The translations under genes and the position numbers were made by a program. A DNA stretch of 21,817 nt from DATFYM01 sp035315065 (lineage in GTDB: Bacteria; Acidobacteriota; Terriglobia; UBA7540). This document shows, one piece after another, positions 20,714-21,817 of this stretch. Within the stretch, counting starts at the first letter, position 1. Every line of letters starts with the position of its first letter. Location: contig DATFYM010000234.1 of NCBI GenBank assembly GCA_035315065.1, forward strand, positions 1 through 21,817, in the 5' to 3' direction. The notes below the pieces were generated by a model. The model made no database searches. It worked only from the letters and a program-made list of their open reading frames with translations, and had not been told where the DNA came from.

Positions 20714-21817
20714 CTATTCATAAACACTCTTTGCTTCTTCCGCCTGGGGCAGTTGGTCGGTGGGTCGCGCCCACCAGACATAAAAAGTGGGCAGCAGAAA
20801 AATGCTCATCAGCAGGTCGGCGATCAGTCCGCCGACAATCACGATGGCAAAAGGCCGCTGCGAATCCGATCCGATGTCGTGAGAGAGGGCAGCCGGCAAA
20901 AGCCCCAGGGAGGCCACCAGCATGGTCATCATAATAGGCCTGAGCCGGCGGACGGCTCCCTCGACAGCAGCGTCTTCAATCGAATGACCACGTGCGCGGA
21001 GCTGATTAATATACTCCACCATGATGACGCCGGTCTGAACGGAGACGCCGAACAGGGCCAAGAAGCCCACGCCCGATGACACGCTAAAATGGGTCCCCGT
21101 CACCACGAGTGATAGAAGCCCTCCAATGCGCGCCACCAGCATATTAACCAGATTCAAGGTGGCCCACTTGGCCGAGCCGAACGCCACGTAAATGATCATA
21201 AATATGAAGAAGACCGTCAGAGGCACAATGAACAAGAGCCGCGCTTCAGCGCGCTTCTGGCTCTCGTACTCACCCTCCCACACGAAGTGATATCCGCGGG
21301 AAAGTTGAACCTGTGCAGTGACCTTCTTAATGGCTTCTTCCACGGCGCCGCCCAAGTCACGGCCCCGCACGCTGTACTTGATGGCGATGTACCGCTGATT
21401 GCCCTCACGATAGATTTCGGAGCCGCCGTCTTTCACCTCGGCTCTCGCGAGCTGCGCCAGCGACACCCGTTCACCGGAGGGCGATAACAGGCGAATGTTC
21501 TCAATCGCCTCCTTGGTGTCGCGGTACTGAGGAAGATAACGCATGACGAGGTCATACCGCTGCTCGCCCTGCAGGACCTGAGTGAGAGCGCTGCCGCCTA
21601 CGGCGGTCTGAATCGCGTCCTGCACCTCAGCGACGTTGATCTGGTAGCGAGCCGCCTGCTGCCGATCCACGGTGAAATTCAAGTTGGGCTGTCCAAGAAC
21701 GCGAAAGACGCCAAGATCTTCGATCCCCTTGACCTCCCGCATGACACTGACGACCTCATTGGCTTTTTCCTCCAGGGTCTTCAAATCGTCCCCATAGACC
21801 TTGGTGGCGAGCTCACC
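20714..21817 (-). CDS. RND efflux pump, CusA/CzcA (heavy-metal) family, N-terminus cut by window edge
   Basis: The minus-strand frame is open from base 21817 (GELATKVYGDDLKTLEEKAN) to a stop at 20714-20716, giving 367 residues, about the C-terminal third of a protein normally over 1000 long. Recognisable parts include the periplasmic porter/docking sequence GIEDLGVFRVLGQPNLNFTV, VDRQQAARYQINVAEVQDAI and YREGNQRYIAIKYSVRGRDL. A membrane bundle follows, with VPLTVFFIFMIIYVAFGSAK, GVGFLALFGVSVQTGVIMVE, YINQLRARGHSIEDAAVEGA and LRPIMMTMLVASLGLLPAAL. These fit the heavy-metal exporter branch (CusA/CzcA) better than AcrB. The C-terminus is PTFYVWWARP plus a short tail. Partner membrane-fusion and outer-membrane genes would lie outside the window. 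Metal specificity cannot be judged without the missing helices. Confidence 0.93.
   Translation of the reverse strand, partial: GELATKVYGDDLKTLEEKANEVVSVMREVKGIEDLGVFRVLGQPNLNFTVDRQQAARYQINVAEVQDAIQTAVGGSALTQVLQGEQRYDLVMRYLPQYRDTKEAIENIRLLSPSGERVSLAQLARAEVKDGGSEIYREGNQRYIAIKYSVRGRDLGGAVEEAIKKVTAQVQLSRGYHFVWEGEYESQKRAEARLLFIVPLTVFFIFMIIYVAFGSAKWATLNLVNMLVARIGGLLSLVVTGTHFSVSSGVGFLALFGVSVQTGVIMVEYINQLRARGHSIEDAAVEGAVRRLRPIMMTMLVASLGLLPAALSHDIGSDSQRPFAIVIVGGLIADLLMSIFLLPTFYVWWARPTDQLPQAEEAKSVYE

Overview
The window looks like a chromosomal piece of an Acidobacteriota genome, or a close relative. The main pointer is the first gene: a MacB-like ABC permease with no ATPase beside it, of the type known as acidobacterial duplicated orphan permeases (ADOP). 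High G+C, a bifunctional Rel, an enlarged SecF and many short iterated repeats between genes fit that view. All identities come from reading the translations; no database search was possible.

Layout. (1) 1-2199, minus: ADOP permease, cut by the left edge. (2) 2447-3505, plus: exported DUF4097 protein, divergent from the permease; both have possible ECF-type promoters in the shared 247-base spacer. (3) 3694-4494, plus: SAM-dependent methyltransferase. (4) 4643-5477, minus: an ECF sigma factor overlapping its zinc-finger anti-sigma gene. (5) 5650-7791, minus: bifunctional (p)ppGpp synthetase/hydrolase. (6) 8070-9083, plus: orphan periplasmic sugar-binding-type lipoprotein followed by a clear terminator. 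(7) 9373-19106, a long minus-strand run, in transcription order: RHH antitoxin, RelE/ParE toxin, tgt, yajC, secD, secF, tonB-like, exbB, exbD, exbD, TPR lipoprotein. This joins queuosine tRNA modification, the accessory Sec translocon and a Ton-type energy module. (8) 19636-20403, minus: Yip1-family membrane protein. (9) 20714-21817, minus: CusA/CzcA-type RND pump, cut by the right edge.

The most unusual signal is a set of inverted-repeat elements whose arms are iterated 7-base units. They occur at 3512-3626, 4503-4643, 13181-13269, 14611-14728, 17192-17280 and 17854-18023, with remnants near 16555 and 20656. The heptamer differs between sub-families, but the period of seven and the arm/core/arm plan are constant. 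Two copies (13181 and 17192) share a core in opposite orientation. One copy (17854-18023) lies in frame inside tgt and adds about 55-60 residues while the recognisable catalytic and zinc residues stay intact. A separate repeat of the 'SEESLF / LRFAQND' kind forms the N-terminal extension of the DUF4097 protein. No tRNA, rRNA, CRISPR array or insertion sequence was seen.
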